Assembly (NCBI GenBank): GCA_031393505.1
Contig: JANMVX010000346.1
Location: forward strand, 1 to 14,956
Direction: 5' to 3'
Length of the DNA stretch: 14,956 bases
From: JANYHF01 sp031393505
Lineage (GTDB): Bacteria; Pseudomonadota; Alphaproteobacteria; Rhizobiales; Hyphomicrobiaceae
The translations under genes and the position numbers were made by a program. Position 1 is the stretch's first letter; every line of letters starts with the position of its first letter. Positions 7,822-13,488 of this stretch are shown here, one piece after another. The notes below the pieces were generated by a model, which was given only the letters and a program-made list of their open reading frames with translations, searched no databases and was not told the DNA's origin.

Positions 7822-7901
7822 GGGGACACGATGTTCATGTTCGCTGACGCGGCGTCCAGGGTGACAACGATGGCTTAGGCGAACATGAACTTCGTGTCCC
7901 C
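7822..7901. repeat. GGGGACA-bounded palindromic element A
   Basis: Inverted arms 7822-7844 (beginning GGGGACACGATG) and 7879-7901 (ending CGTGTCCCC) match at 22 of 23 positions, giving an 80-bp element. The arm sequence is clearly related to element B, 40 bp to the right. It lies just upstream of panB. Confidence 0.85.
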
Positions 7902-7942
7902 GGTCTGCCGAGGGCTCCCGGCAGACCGCTCCCGGCAGACCG
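7901..7942. repeat. Linker with a duplicated 14-bp unit and small hairpin
   Basis: Between elements A and B, CGGTCTGCCG (7901-7910) pairs with CGGCAGACCG at 7919-7928. That inverted copy is repeated at 7933-7942 as part of a tandem 14-bp direct repeat (7915-7928 and 7929-7942). The pattern suggests slippage or a duplication made during element insertion. Confidence 0.7.
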
Positions 7943-8026
7943 GGGACACGATGCTCAGCTTCGGCGGAACAGCGTTTTCGGTTGCCAAAATGCGCCGAGG
8001 CCGCCGAAGATGAGCATCATGTCCCC
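7942..8026. repeat. GGGGACA-bounded palindromic element B
   Basis: Arms 7942-7967 (beginning GGGGACACGATGC) and 8001-8026 (ending CATGTCCCC) match at 24 of 26 positions around a 33-nt centre, total 85 bp. Both possible start codons of the VOC gene (8010 and 8019) are inside the right arm, so in a transcript that includes the whole element the start would be buried in a long stem. Confidence 0.85.
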
Positions 8027-8429
8027 AACCCAATTCATCTCAGCCGTCACCGTCCTGGTGCCCGATTATGACGCTGGCATCGCCTTCTATGTCGGCGCGC
8101 TCGGTTTCGCGCTGGTCGAGGATCGCGCCCTGAGCCCGACCAAACGCTGGGTGCTGGTCGCCCCGCCGGGCGCGCGCGAGGCGCGGCTGCTGCTGGCCAA
8201 GGCCGAAGGCCCCTTGCAGGCCGCCCGCATCGGCGACAAGACCGGCGGGCGCGTGGCATTATTTCTGACCACGGATGATTTCGCCCGCGACCACGCGGCG
8301 ATGCTGGCCAGGGGCGTGAAATTCCGCGAGTCGCCGCGCGTAGAACCCTTTGGCACAGTCGCCGTGTTCGAGGATCCGTTCGGCAACGCCTGGGATTTGA
8401 TCCAACCGGCCCGAGGAGAGACGCCATGA
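8019..8429 (+). CDS. VOC (glyoxalase/bleomycin-resistance fold) protein
   Basis: A 136-aa single-domain protein of the vicinal oxygen chelate superfamily, with the usual two beta-alpha-beta-beta-beta modules. The first is ISAVTVLVPDYDAGIAFY at the N terminus followed by GFALVEDRAL. The second begins RVALFLTTDDFARDHAAM near residue 87 and ends with the typical FEDPFGNAWDLIQP. Members include glyoxalases, dioxygenases and resistance proteins; the reaction here cannot be told from sequence. ATG 8019 and ATG 8010 are both possible, neither with a good ribosome binding site. A start further in would remove the first beta strand, so the start must be in the right arm of element B. The stop overlaps the next start in ATGA, which implies translational coupling. 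Confidence 0.85.
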   Translation: MSPTQFISAVTVLVPDYDAGIAFYVGALGFALVEDRALSPTKRWVLVAPPGAREARLLLAKAEGPLQAARIGDKTGGRVALFLTTDDFARDHAAMLARGVKFRESPRVEPFGTVAVFEDPFGNAWDLIQPARGETP

Positions 8430-9085
8430 AGCGCTACATCGACTGCAGCCACACGGTCGAGCACGGCATGGTCACTTACAAGAGCCTGCCCGCGCCGGTG
8501 ATCTGCGATTTCCTGTCGCGCGAGGCCTCGAAAAAGCTCTACGCGCCGGGGACCGAGTTCAACATCGGCAAGATCGAGATGGTGGCCAACACCGGCACCT
8601 ATGTGGACGCGCCGTTCCACCGTTTTGCGCATGGAAAAGACCTGTCGGAGCTGCCGCTGGAGAGCCTCGCGGATCTCGAAACCGTTGTTGTCCGCACGCC
8701 GTTTGAGCGCGGCCGGGCCATTGACGCGAGCGCGTTCGCGGGGCTGGATTTGGCCGGCAAGGCCGTGCTGGTGCATACGGGATGGAGCCGCAATTGGCGC
8801 ACCGACGCGTACTTTGAGGGGCATCCCTATCTGACGGCCGAAGCAGCCGAGCTGCTGCGCGGGTCGGGCGTGAAATTCACGGGCATTGACACCTATAACA
8901 TCGACGACACGCGCGACGGCGCCCGTCCCGTGCACACCGCGCTGCTGGGTAACGACATCCCGATCTGCGAGCACATGACGGGGCTGGACAAGGTTCCGGA
9001 TTCTGGCGCGCGGCTGTTCGCGGCGCCGGTCAAGGTGAAGGCGTTCGGGACGTTTCCGGTCAGGGCGTTTTGTGTGGCGGGGTGA
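8426..9085 (+). CDS. Cyclase family protein (kynurenine formamidase-like)
   Basis: A 219-aa member of the Cyclase family (PF04199), which includes the bacterial kynurenine formamidase KynB and hydrolases of other cyclic or acyl-amide substrates. The metal-site segment reads NTGTYVDAPFH at 55-65, where KynB enzymes have HxGTHxDxPxH. Two histidine ligands are therefore Asn55 and Tyr59, while Asp61 and His65 are kept, and the later His170 (PVHTALLG) and Glu182 (ICEHMTGL) are present. This is a substituted metal site, so the activity may differ from KynB. AGGAGAGA directly before the ATG gives a strong ribosome binding site, and the start overlaps the VOC stop by 4 bp, so the pair is one operon and probably acts in one degradative pathway. 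No kynureninase or tryptophan dioxygenase is near. Confidence 0.85.
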   Translation: MKRYIDCSHTVEHGMVTYKSLPAPVICDFLSREASKKLYAPGTEFNIGKIEMVANTGTYVDAPFHRFAHGKDLSELPLESLADLETVVVRTPFERGRAIDASAFAGLDLAGKAVLVHTGWSRNWRTDAYFEGHPYLTAEAAELLRGSGVKFTGIDTYNIDDTRDGARPVHTALLGNDIPICEHMTGLDKVPDSGARLFAAPVKVKAFGTFPVRAFCVAG

Positions 9086-9215
9086 GAAGAACATGCGGCG
9101 AGATAAGCTGTCGGCCAACGGTCAATCGACAAGCTTGAGACACCAACGAATGCGTAACGAATTTCTTGCATTTTTGTTCATCTTGTGATGCTGGTGATTC
9201 GAATCGAGGACTGTT

Positions 9216-9584
9216 GTGAGCCCCATTAAATCCAAAGCAAGCAAGCTTGCGAAGGTCGGCGTCGATCGAGTGAACATCGACTACATCAAAGCAAATCACT
9301 TTCGAACCATCGCCCCCAGCGGCGTGATGAGCAGCATTACACCGCAGGGACAGGTCCAATTCGCACTGTTTTCCGAACGCCAAGCGATACCTCAAAGGAT
9401 CGTCCACGAGGTCGATTCGAGTGGCAATCTCGGCAAGGTTCTGGAGCAAGTGGTTCGAGAGGCAATCGTTCGCGAGGTAGAAGTAGCCGTGACGATGGAT
9501 CGACAAACGGCGATCTTGTTTGCACACAGGCTACTGGAGTTGGCCAAAGAGCTAGATACTCTCGGCGACAAGGAGAATAACTAA
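9216..9584 (+). CDS. Conserved-type hypothetical protein, first gene of a three-gene cassette
   Basis: A 122-aa soluble protein that I do not recognise with certainty. A basic N-terminal stretch (KSKASKLAKVG) is followed by beta-rich sequence (GQVQFALFSER, IVREVEVAVTM) and a C-terminal helix (ILFAHRLLELAKEL). The beta region followed by a helix recalls small DUF3467-type proteins, but this is a weak resemblance. GTG 9216 is chosen because GAGGA (9206-9210) sits 5 nt upstream. The stop TAA shares its last base with the start of the next gene (TAATG), so the three genes are translationally coupled. Sequence here is visibly less GC-rich than neighbours, suggesting acquisition. Confidence 0.75.
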   Translation: MSPIKSKASKLAKVGVDRVNIDYIKANHFRTIAPSGVMSSITPQGQVQFALFSERQAIPQRIVHEVDSSGNLGKVLEQVVREAIVREVEVAVTMDRQTAILFAHRLLELAKELDTLGDKENN

Positions 9585-9967
9585 TGACTATGGCAGTGAC
9601 ACTTTCTTCACCACTGCGCGCAGGAATTCGCTCATTTCAATCGGATTCAGGACGACCCGGAAAATATGCGCGCAATGGCGAGGACGCCGTTTCAAGGTTC
9701 CACAGACTCGTTCGCAAATGGCGAATTGAGACCGCCTATGTATCCTCAACTTCAGAACTATTCGAACACCCCTCTTTTGTCGAGATAGTAAGCATGGGAA
9801 AAGAGGCGGTTCCACTTATAATCGATGAGCTTGAACGGCAGCCGGACTTGTTAGTTGGTGCACTGACGCGCATCACGGGAGAAAATCCAGTTACAACCGG
9901 CGATCAAGGCGATGTCTACGCCATGATCATTGCATGGAACGACTGGTTTCAGCGCAGATTCAAATGA
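9584..9967 (+). CDS. Conserved hypothetical protein, second gene of the cassette
   Basis: A 127-aa soluble protein of unknown function. The C-terminal two thirds carry a pattern I remember from a widespread uncharacterised family: a Trp-containing helix (RKWRIET), a histidine-proline motif (FEHPSF), MGKEAVPLIIDEL, a short acidic turn, ALTRITGENPV, and a terminal AWNDWFQ. The arrangement is all-helical. AAGGAG lies 8 nt before ATG 9584; an ATG two codons later is also possible. The TGA stop overlaps the next ATG by 4 bp. In related families this protein is, from memory, often next to a protein like the following gene, which suggests a functional pair. Confidence 0.8.
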   Translation: MTMAVTLSSPLRAGIRSFQSDSGRPGKYARNGEDAVSRFHRLVRKWRIETAYVSSTSELFEHPSFVEIVSMGKEAVPLIIDELERQPDLLVGALTRITGENPVTTGDQGDVYAMIIAWNDWFQRRFK

Positions 9968-10404
9968 GCCGCAGCGATATTCTGGAAGCCTTTCCAAACA
10001 TTAACAATGGTCAGCTTGAGTTAACAAGCCCAGCTACTCCCAAGTACAATTGTATCGCATACGCGGCAGACGATCATCATCGTTGGTGGTGGCCAGATCC
10101 AGATGGCATCTGTTACTGGCCACCGTCAGCGCAGCGAGCAGTCCGATTGGCCGCGTTTCAACAGGCGTTCGAAACGCTTGGCTATAAATTGACAGACAAC
10201 CATGACGTCGAAGCCGGAAAGCAAAAAATTGCGATCTTTTGCAAGGACAGCTTGCCAACGCATGCTTCAAAACAACTGAGTGATGGATCGTGGTCCAGCA
10301 AGTTAGGAAAGCTGGAAGATATATCCCACGACAAATCGGGAGTCGAAGGTGCAACCTACGGAACAATAACGTTAGTTATGGAACGCGGGACCTCAGCAAG
10401 TTAA
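9964..10404 (+). CDS. DUF7689-like protein, third gene of the cassette
   Basis: A 146-aa protein of unknown function. Characteristic features are KYNCIAYA with Cys30, a tryptophan run RWWWPD (40-45), CYWPP (50-54), KIAIFCK (88-94), PTHASKQLSDG with His100, WSSKLG (110-115) and LEDISH (117-122). The NC..A motif, a later strand-borne His in HAxxQLxDG, and the SKLG segment resemble the Cys-His layout of NlpC/papain-like folds. A cysteine hydrolase or an inactive relative is therefore conceivable, but this is my inference. ATG 9964 in ATGA is chosen because it overlaps the upstream stop; an in-frame ATG at 9934 would bury the start in the previous gene. It is convergent with the next gene, leaving only 3 bp between stops and no visible terminator. 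Confidence 0.8.
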   Translation: MSRSDILEAFPNINNGQLELTSPATPKYNCIAYAADDHHRWWWPDPDGICYWPPSAQRAVRLAAFQQAFETLGYKLTDNHDVEAGKQKIAIFCKDSLPTHASKQLSDGSWSSKLGKLEDISHDKSGVEGATYGTITLVMERGTSAS

Positions 10405-10407
10405 CCC

Positions 10408-10815
10408 CTACTTACACCTTACCAGCTTCATCCCGCCCGGCGCATCCCAGCCCAGATCCATCTCATCGCCAGTCAGATGCAACATAATCGAGTGCCGCTG
10501 CTTGTCGCCTTGCACCGTGCATTCGGCATTGGCGGTCCAGATCTCGCCGGCGTTGCGCAGCGCGGATAAGCGGCAATTGGTCTCGAACTGCTTGTAGCTC
10601 TTTTCGCTGAACACGACCGGGGCCTTGTCGGTGCCGGCTTGCGCTTTGCAGGCCTCGGCGTCCTTGGCCCAGGAGCCGACAAAAGTCAGCGCCGGCAGGG
10701 GTTCGTCGGGCTTTTTCGGTTTGCGCTTGGCCTCAGCAGTCGATGCGGCCAGCGCCAATGCGCCGGCTGCAATGGCGACCACCAACCATCCGTTTGCCGT
10801 CCGAAGTCCAACCAT
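10408..10815 (-). CDS. Small exported protein with four cysteines
   Basis: A 135-aa protein with a clear Sec signal peptide: basic start (MVGLRTANG), a hydrophobic core (WLVVAIAAGALALAAS) and a likely cut after AEA at residue 29. It is followed by a Lys/Pro-rich linker (KRKPKKP). The mature part begins with a GSWAKDAEAC block and contains Cys56, Cys81, Cys99 and Cys134, consistent with two disulfides in the periplasm. The pattern (GxWA...C, a central Y...C, ...C, terminal C) is common among uncharacterised alphaproteobacterial periplasmic proteins; I cannot assign a function. ATG 10815 is preferred because GGGGGGA lies just upstream; a GTG at 10836 is possible. Confidence 0.75.
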   Translation of the reverse strand: MVGLRTANGWLVVAIAAGALALAASTAEAKRKPKKPDEPLPALTFVGSWAKDAEACKAQAGTDKAPVVFSEKSYKQFETNCRLSALRNAGEIWTANAECTVQGDKQRHSIMLHLTGDEMDLGWDAPGGMKLVRCK

Positions 10816-10872
10816 AGCCGTCCCCCCAAAAACCACTCCGAGCCCAATCGATAAATCATTCGGCCCGCCCGC

Positions 10873-11817
10873 TCAACTCCCGCGCCGCGCGTCCCGCCCG
10901 CCGCGTCGGCCGCCGCTGGTGGGTGCGGTCACCACGCTTGCAGCGCCGGGAGCAGGTTCGGCGCGGTCGCGGTTCTGGTTGATCCACTCGGCGCAATGCG
11001 CATCTGTCCCCATCAGCACGTTGGCGGCGCGCACCGCCTCCATCTCCTGCGGACGGATCGGGTTCATGATGGCGCTGGTCATGCCCGACGCGATGGCCAT
11101 CGGCAGGAAGGCGGCGTTGATGCCGTGGCGGTGCGGCAGGCCGAAACTGATGTTGGAGGCGCCGCAGGACGTATTCACCTTCAGTTCTTCACGCAGGCGG
11201 CGCACCAGGCGGAACACCTGTTGCCCGGCCGTGCCCATGGCGCCGATTGGCATCACCAGCGGATCGACCACGATGTCGTGCGCCGGAATGCCGAAATCGG
11301 CGGCGCGCTGCACGATCTTTTTCGCCACCGCAAAGCGCACGTCCGGGTCCTCGGAAATGCCGGTCTCGTCATTGGAGATGGCGATGACGGGCACATTGTA
11401 TTTTTTGATCAGGGGAAGGATGACTTCCAGCCGGTCTTCCTCGCCGGTCACGGAATTGACCAGCGGCCGGCCCTTCACCACCTCCAGTCCCGCCTTCAGC
11501 GCGGCGGGGACGGATGAATCGATGCACAGCGGGCAATCGACCAGCGATTGCACCAACTCAATGGTCGCGCGCAGCAGCGCCGGCTCGGTCTCGTTCGGAT
11601 TGACGGCGGTCACGCCCGCGTTCACATCCAGCACCAGCGCGCCGGCGGCCACCTGGGCCAGCGCATCCCGCATCACGGTCTCGAAATTGCCGGCCACCAT
11701 CTCGGCGGCCAACTTCTTTCGTCCGGTCGGGTTAATGCGCTCGCCAATGACGCAAAACGGCTGATCAAAGCCCATGATCACGGTCTTGGTGGCGGACTGC
11801 AAAATGGTCTGGGTCAT
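10873..11817 (-). CDS. Methyltetrahydrofolate:corrinoid methyltransferase (pterin-binding domain)
   Basis: A 314-aa TIM-barrel protein of the pterin-binding (DHPS-like) superfamily, methyl-THF-binding branch, related to AcsE and the folate domain of MetH. It would move the methyl group between methyl-THF and a corrinoid protein. Motifs from ATG 11817: IGERINPTGRKKL near 24-36, LDVNAG near 63-68, CIDSS near 98, VNSVTGE near 120, IVVDPLVMPIGA near 182-193 and CGASNISFGLPHR near 218-230, which matches the folate-binding Asn region of the family. GAGAG lies just before the ATG. The C-terminal tail is Gly/Arg-rich (TSGGRRGGRDARRG) and outside the barrel. There is no B12-binding or activation domain, so it needs partners in trans. 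It is divergent from metF across about 100 bp. Confidence 0.9.
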   Translation of the reverse strand: MTQTILQSATKTVIMGFDQPFCVIGERINPTGRKKLAAEMVAGNFETVMRDALAQVAAGALVLDVNAGVTAVNPNETEPALLRATIELVQSLVDCPLCIDSSVPAALKAGLEVVKGRPLVNSVTGEEDRLEVILPLIKKYNVPVIAISNDETGISEDPDVRFAVAKKIVQRAADFGIPAHDIVVDPLVMPIGAMGTAGQQVFRLVRRLREELKVNTSCGASNISFGLPHRHGINAAFLPMAIASGMTSAIMNPIRPQEMEAVRAANVLMGTDAHCAEWINQNRDRAEPAPGAASVVTAPTSGGRRGGRDARRGS

Positions 11818-11918
11818 GATATCTCTCTGGCGCATGCAGCGTAAATGTTGCGTTGCGGCATAAATCCGTGTTTCGTCAAGCGATTGTTCGACTTAGCCGC
11901 ACAGATCAGGGGCCGCAC

Positions 11919-12779
11919 TTGCCCAATAGCGACATTTCCGTCAGCTTCGAGTTCTTTCCGCCCCGCACCGAGAAGGCACGCTTGGCGCTCGGCGAGACGG
12001 CGGACCGGCTGGCCAGGCTCGGCCCGGCCTTCATGACCGTGACCTATGGGGCTGGCGGCACCACATCCGATCCGACACTCAACGCGGTGCTGGACATCCA
12101 GGGCCGCACGGGCGTTCCCACGGCCTCGCACCTCACCTATGTTTCGACCCCGATCTATCAGGTCGCGACCTACGCCGAGAGCCTGAAAGCCGCCGGCATA
12201 GCCCACGTGGTGGCGCTGCGCGGCGACCCGCCCCCTGGAAAGCCAGGCGACCGCCATGGCGGAGCGGGCTTCTATCATTCAACGCCAGCGTTCGTCGCCA
12301 GCCTGAACAAGGTCTGGGGTTTTGACATCTCGGTCTCGGCCTATCCCGAAAAGCACCCCGACACGCCCACCGCCGAGGGCGACGTGGAAATGCTGGCGCG
12401 CAAGCAGGACGCCGGCGCCAAGCGGGCCATCACGCAGTTCTTCTTCGACAACGACATCTTCTTCAAGTTCCGCGACGACGCCGCCGACGAAGGCGTCACC
12501 ATCCCCGTGGTGCCCGGCGTGCTGCCGATCATGGATTTTGCCAAGATGACGGGGTTCGCGGCCCGCTGCGGCGCAAGCGTGCCCGGCTGGCTGGCTGAGC
12601 GTTTCGCGGGCGTGACGGACCCTGCGGAAGCGCGGAAAGTTGCGTGCGAGGTTCTGGCGCGGCAGGTCGAAGGGCTGATCAAAGGCGGCTGCAAACACAT
12701 CCACGTCTTCACGCTGAACGATGCGGGGATGACGGAGGAGCTGTGCCGGACGGTGGGACTGGGGACGGTGGCTCGGTGA
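11919..12779 (+). CDS. metF: 5,10-methylenetetrahydrofolate reductase
   Basis: MetF reduces 5,10-methylene-THF to 5-methyl-THF using FAD, supplying methyl groups to methionine synthesis. The 286-aa product (E. coli 296) has SFEFFPPR with the catalytic Glu at 11, TVTYGAGG near 41-47, SHLTYV near 70, VVALRGDPPPG with Asp102, SVSAYPEKHP near 139-147, AITQFFFD with Gln173 and a terminal IHVFTLND. No ATG exists in frame near the family start. TTG 11919 is chosen because AGGGG lies 6 nt upstream; TTG 11853 or GTG 11868 would give longer N termini without a good ribosome binding site. It is divergently arranged with the methyl-THF:corrinoid methyltransferase, so both may share control from the 100-bp gap. 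panB and MetF use the same methylene-THF pool. Confidence 0.94.
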   Translation: MPNSDISVSFEFFPPRTEKARLALGETADRLARLGPAFMTVTYGAGGTTSDPTLNAVLDIQGRTGVPTASHLTYVSTPIYQVATYAESLKAAGIAHVVALRGDPPPGKPGDRHGGAGFYHSTPAFVASLNKVWGFDISVSAYPEKHPDTPTAEGDVEMLARKQDAGAKRAITQFFFDNDIFFKFRDDAADEGVTIPVVPGVLPIMDFAKMTGFAARCGASVPGWLAERFAGVTDPAEARKVACEVLARQVEGLIKGGCKHIHVFTLNDAGMTEELCRTVGLGTVAR

Positions 12780-12820
12780 TCGCCTAGTACCCTTTTGCGC
12801 GCGTGCTTGCAGAAATGGCG

Positions 12821-12849
12821 CTGACACCGAATGAGAATCGGTGTTTCAG
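12821..12849. other. Imperfect hairpin downstream of metF
   Basis: CACCGA (12825-12830) pairs with TCGGTG (12838-12843) across a 7-nt loop, and the stem can be extended to CTGA/TCAG-type outer pairs with a two-base bulge. It could be a weak metF terminator or part of the toxin-antitoxin control region. There is no T run directly after it. Confidence 0.35.
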
Positions 12850-12857
12850 TTGACATT

Positions 12858-12874
12858 TATACTGTTAAGCAGTA
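12858..12874 (+). promoter_or_regulatory. Candidate promoter and operator of the toxin-antitoxin pair
   Basis: A good -10 (TATACT, 12858-12863) overlaps a perfect inverted repeat TACTG-N5-CAGTA (12860-12874). A helix-turn-helix antitoxin bound there would cover the -10, as is usual in autoregulated toxin-antitoxin operons. A TTGACA at 12850-12855 is too close to serve as -35 for this -10, so the -35 is not clear. Confidence 0.4.
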
Positions 12875-12879
12875 CCAAT

Positions 12880-13185
12880 TTGCGTGATGACAACTTCGAG
12901 TGGAACGACATCAAGAACGCCAAGAACTTGGCCGGGCACGGTGTGAGTTTCGAGCGGGCGCGACTCGTTTTTTCTGATGGTTTCGTGGTCGAAAAGCTCG
13001 ATGACCGTTTCGCCTATGATGAATATAGGTTCATTGCCATTGGCATGGTCGATGGAGTTTTGTTGCAGGTTGCTTATGTTGATCGTGGCGAACGCCGCCA
13101 CATCATAACCGCCCGACGGGCTATGAAAAATGAGCAAAATGAGTACTTCAAAGAGAATGGGGGCGACGGCTCCCGAGGGCATTGA
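12880..13185 (+). CDS. brnT: BrnT family toxin
   Basis: BrnT toxins are small RelE-fold ribonucleases that halt growth by cutting RNA. The 101-aa product shows the family outline: FEWNDIKNAKNLAGHGVSF at the N terminus, FERARLVFSD, a central YDEYRFIAIGMVDG, LLQVAYVDRGERRHIITARRAMKNE with the conserved basic RR-xIIxARRA block near 72-82, and a terminal EYFKE. TTG 12880 is chosen because it gives the family's usual distance to FEW and lies just after the promoter/operator; GTG 12841 would add 13 unusual residues. There is no strong ribosome binding site at either. The gene overlaps the antitoxin by 56 bp, longer than usual. Its last residues (GGDGSRGH) are probably an incidental extension. Confidence 0.85.
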   Translation: MRDDNFEWNDIKNAKNLAGHGVSFERARLVFSDGFVVEKLDDRFAYDEYRFIAIGMVDGVLLQVAYVDRGERRHIITARRAMKNEQNEYFKENGGDGSRGH

Positions 13186-13474
13186 ACCGCTCCGGCCGAT
13201 GACCGATGAGGAGGTTTTAGCCGCTGCCCTGAGCGATCCGGATGCGCAACCCCTGACACCAGAAGACTTCAAGCGCATGAAGCGCGTGCCGCGCGCGAAG
13301 ACTTTGCGTCGGGCGCTTGGCCTCACTCAGGAAGAGTTCGCCGCCAGCTATCGAATCCCGCTCGGAACGCTGCGCGATTGGGAACAGGGCGCAGCTGAGC
13401 CGGATTCGTGCGCGCGGGCGTATCTGGAGGTAATTGCGCGGCTGCCGGACGAGGTGGCGGCGGCGTTGGCGTGA
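13130..13474 (+). CDS. Helix-turn-helix (XRE-type) antitoxin
   Basis: A 114-aa DNA-binding protein that should neutralise BrnT and repress the operon. The N-terminal half is an acidic/linker segment (MTDEEVLAAALSDPDAQPLTPEDF) likely to contact the toxin. The C-terminal half is a helix-turn-helix: TLRRALGLTQEEFAASYRIP followed by GTLRDWEQGAAEP, with recognition helix near 75-85. The classical BrnA partner is a ribbon-helix-helix protein, so this is the alternative HTH partner type also found next to BrnT. ATG 13130 is the first start; ATGs at 13139 and 13157 are alternatives. It overlaps brnT in another frame. Confidence 0.85.
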   Translation: MSKMSTSKRMGATAPEGIEPLRPMTDEEVLAAALSDPDAQPLTPEDFKRMKRVPRAKTLRRALGLTQEEFAASYRIPLGTLRDWEQGAAEPDSCARAYLEVIARLPDEVAAALA

Positions 13475-13488
13475 CAGATGCCTAAGCC

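Noticed and set aside
7831..7842. GTTC-AT-GTTC near panB considered as another LexA box
   Set aside because: The spacing is 2, not 7, and the sequence is simply the arm of palindromic element A.
8087..9118. A long minus-strand frame of about 340 codons over the VOC and cyclase genes
   Set aside because: It is antisense to two recognisable, coupled genes with good family motifs. The translation shows no domain and is Arg/Ala/Pro-rich.
9136..9145. TGAGACACCA also occurs at 30-39, suggesting a second element end
   Set aside because: It is a single 10-base match without the heptamer series or inverted partner; a shared 10-mer in 15 kb is easily chance.
9934..9963. An upstream ATG for the DUF7689-like gene
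   Set aside because: It would add ten residues encoded inside the previous gene without a ribosome binding site; the ATGA overlap at 9964 is the typical coupled start.
10625..11764. A long open frame of about 380 codons on the plus strand
   Set aside because: It lies antisense to the methyl-THF:corrinoid methyltransferase, whose motifs are clear on the minus strand. The plus-strand translation is rich in Ser/Ala/Arg low-complexity sequence with no recognisable domain, as expected for an antisense frame in GC-rich DNA.
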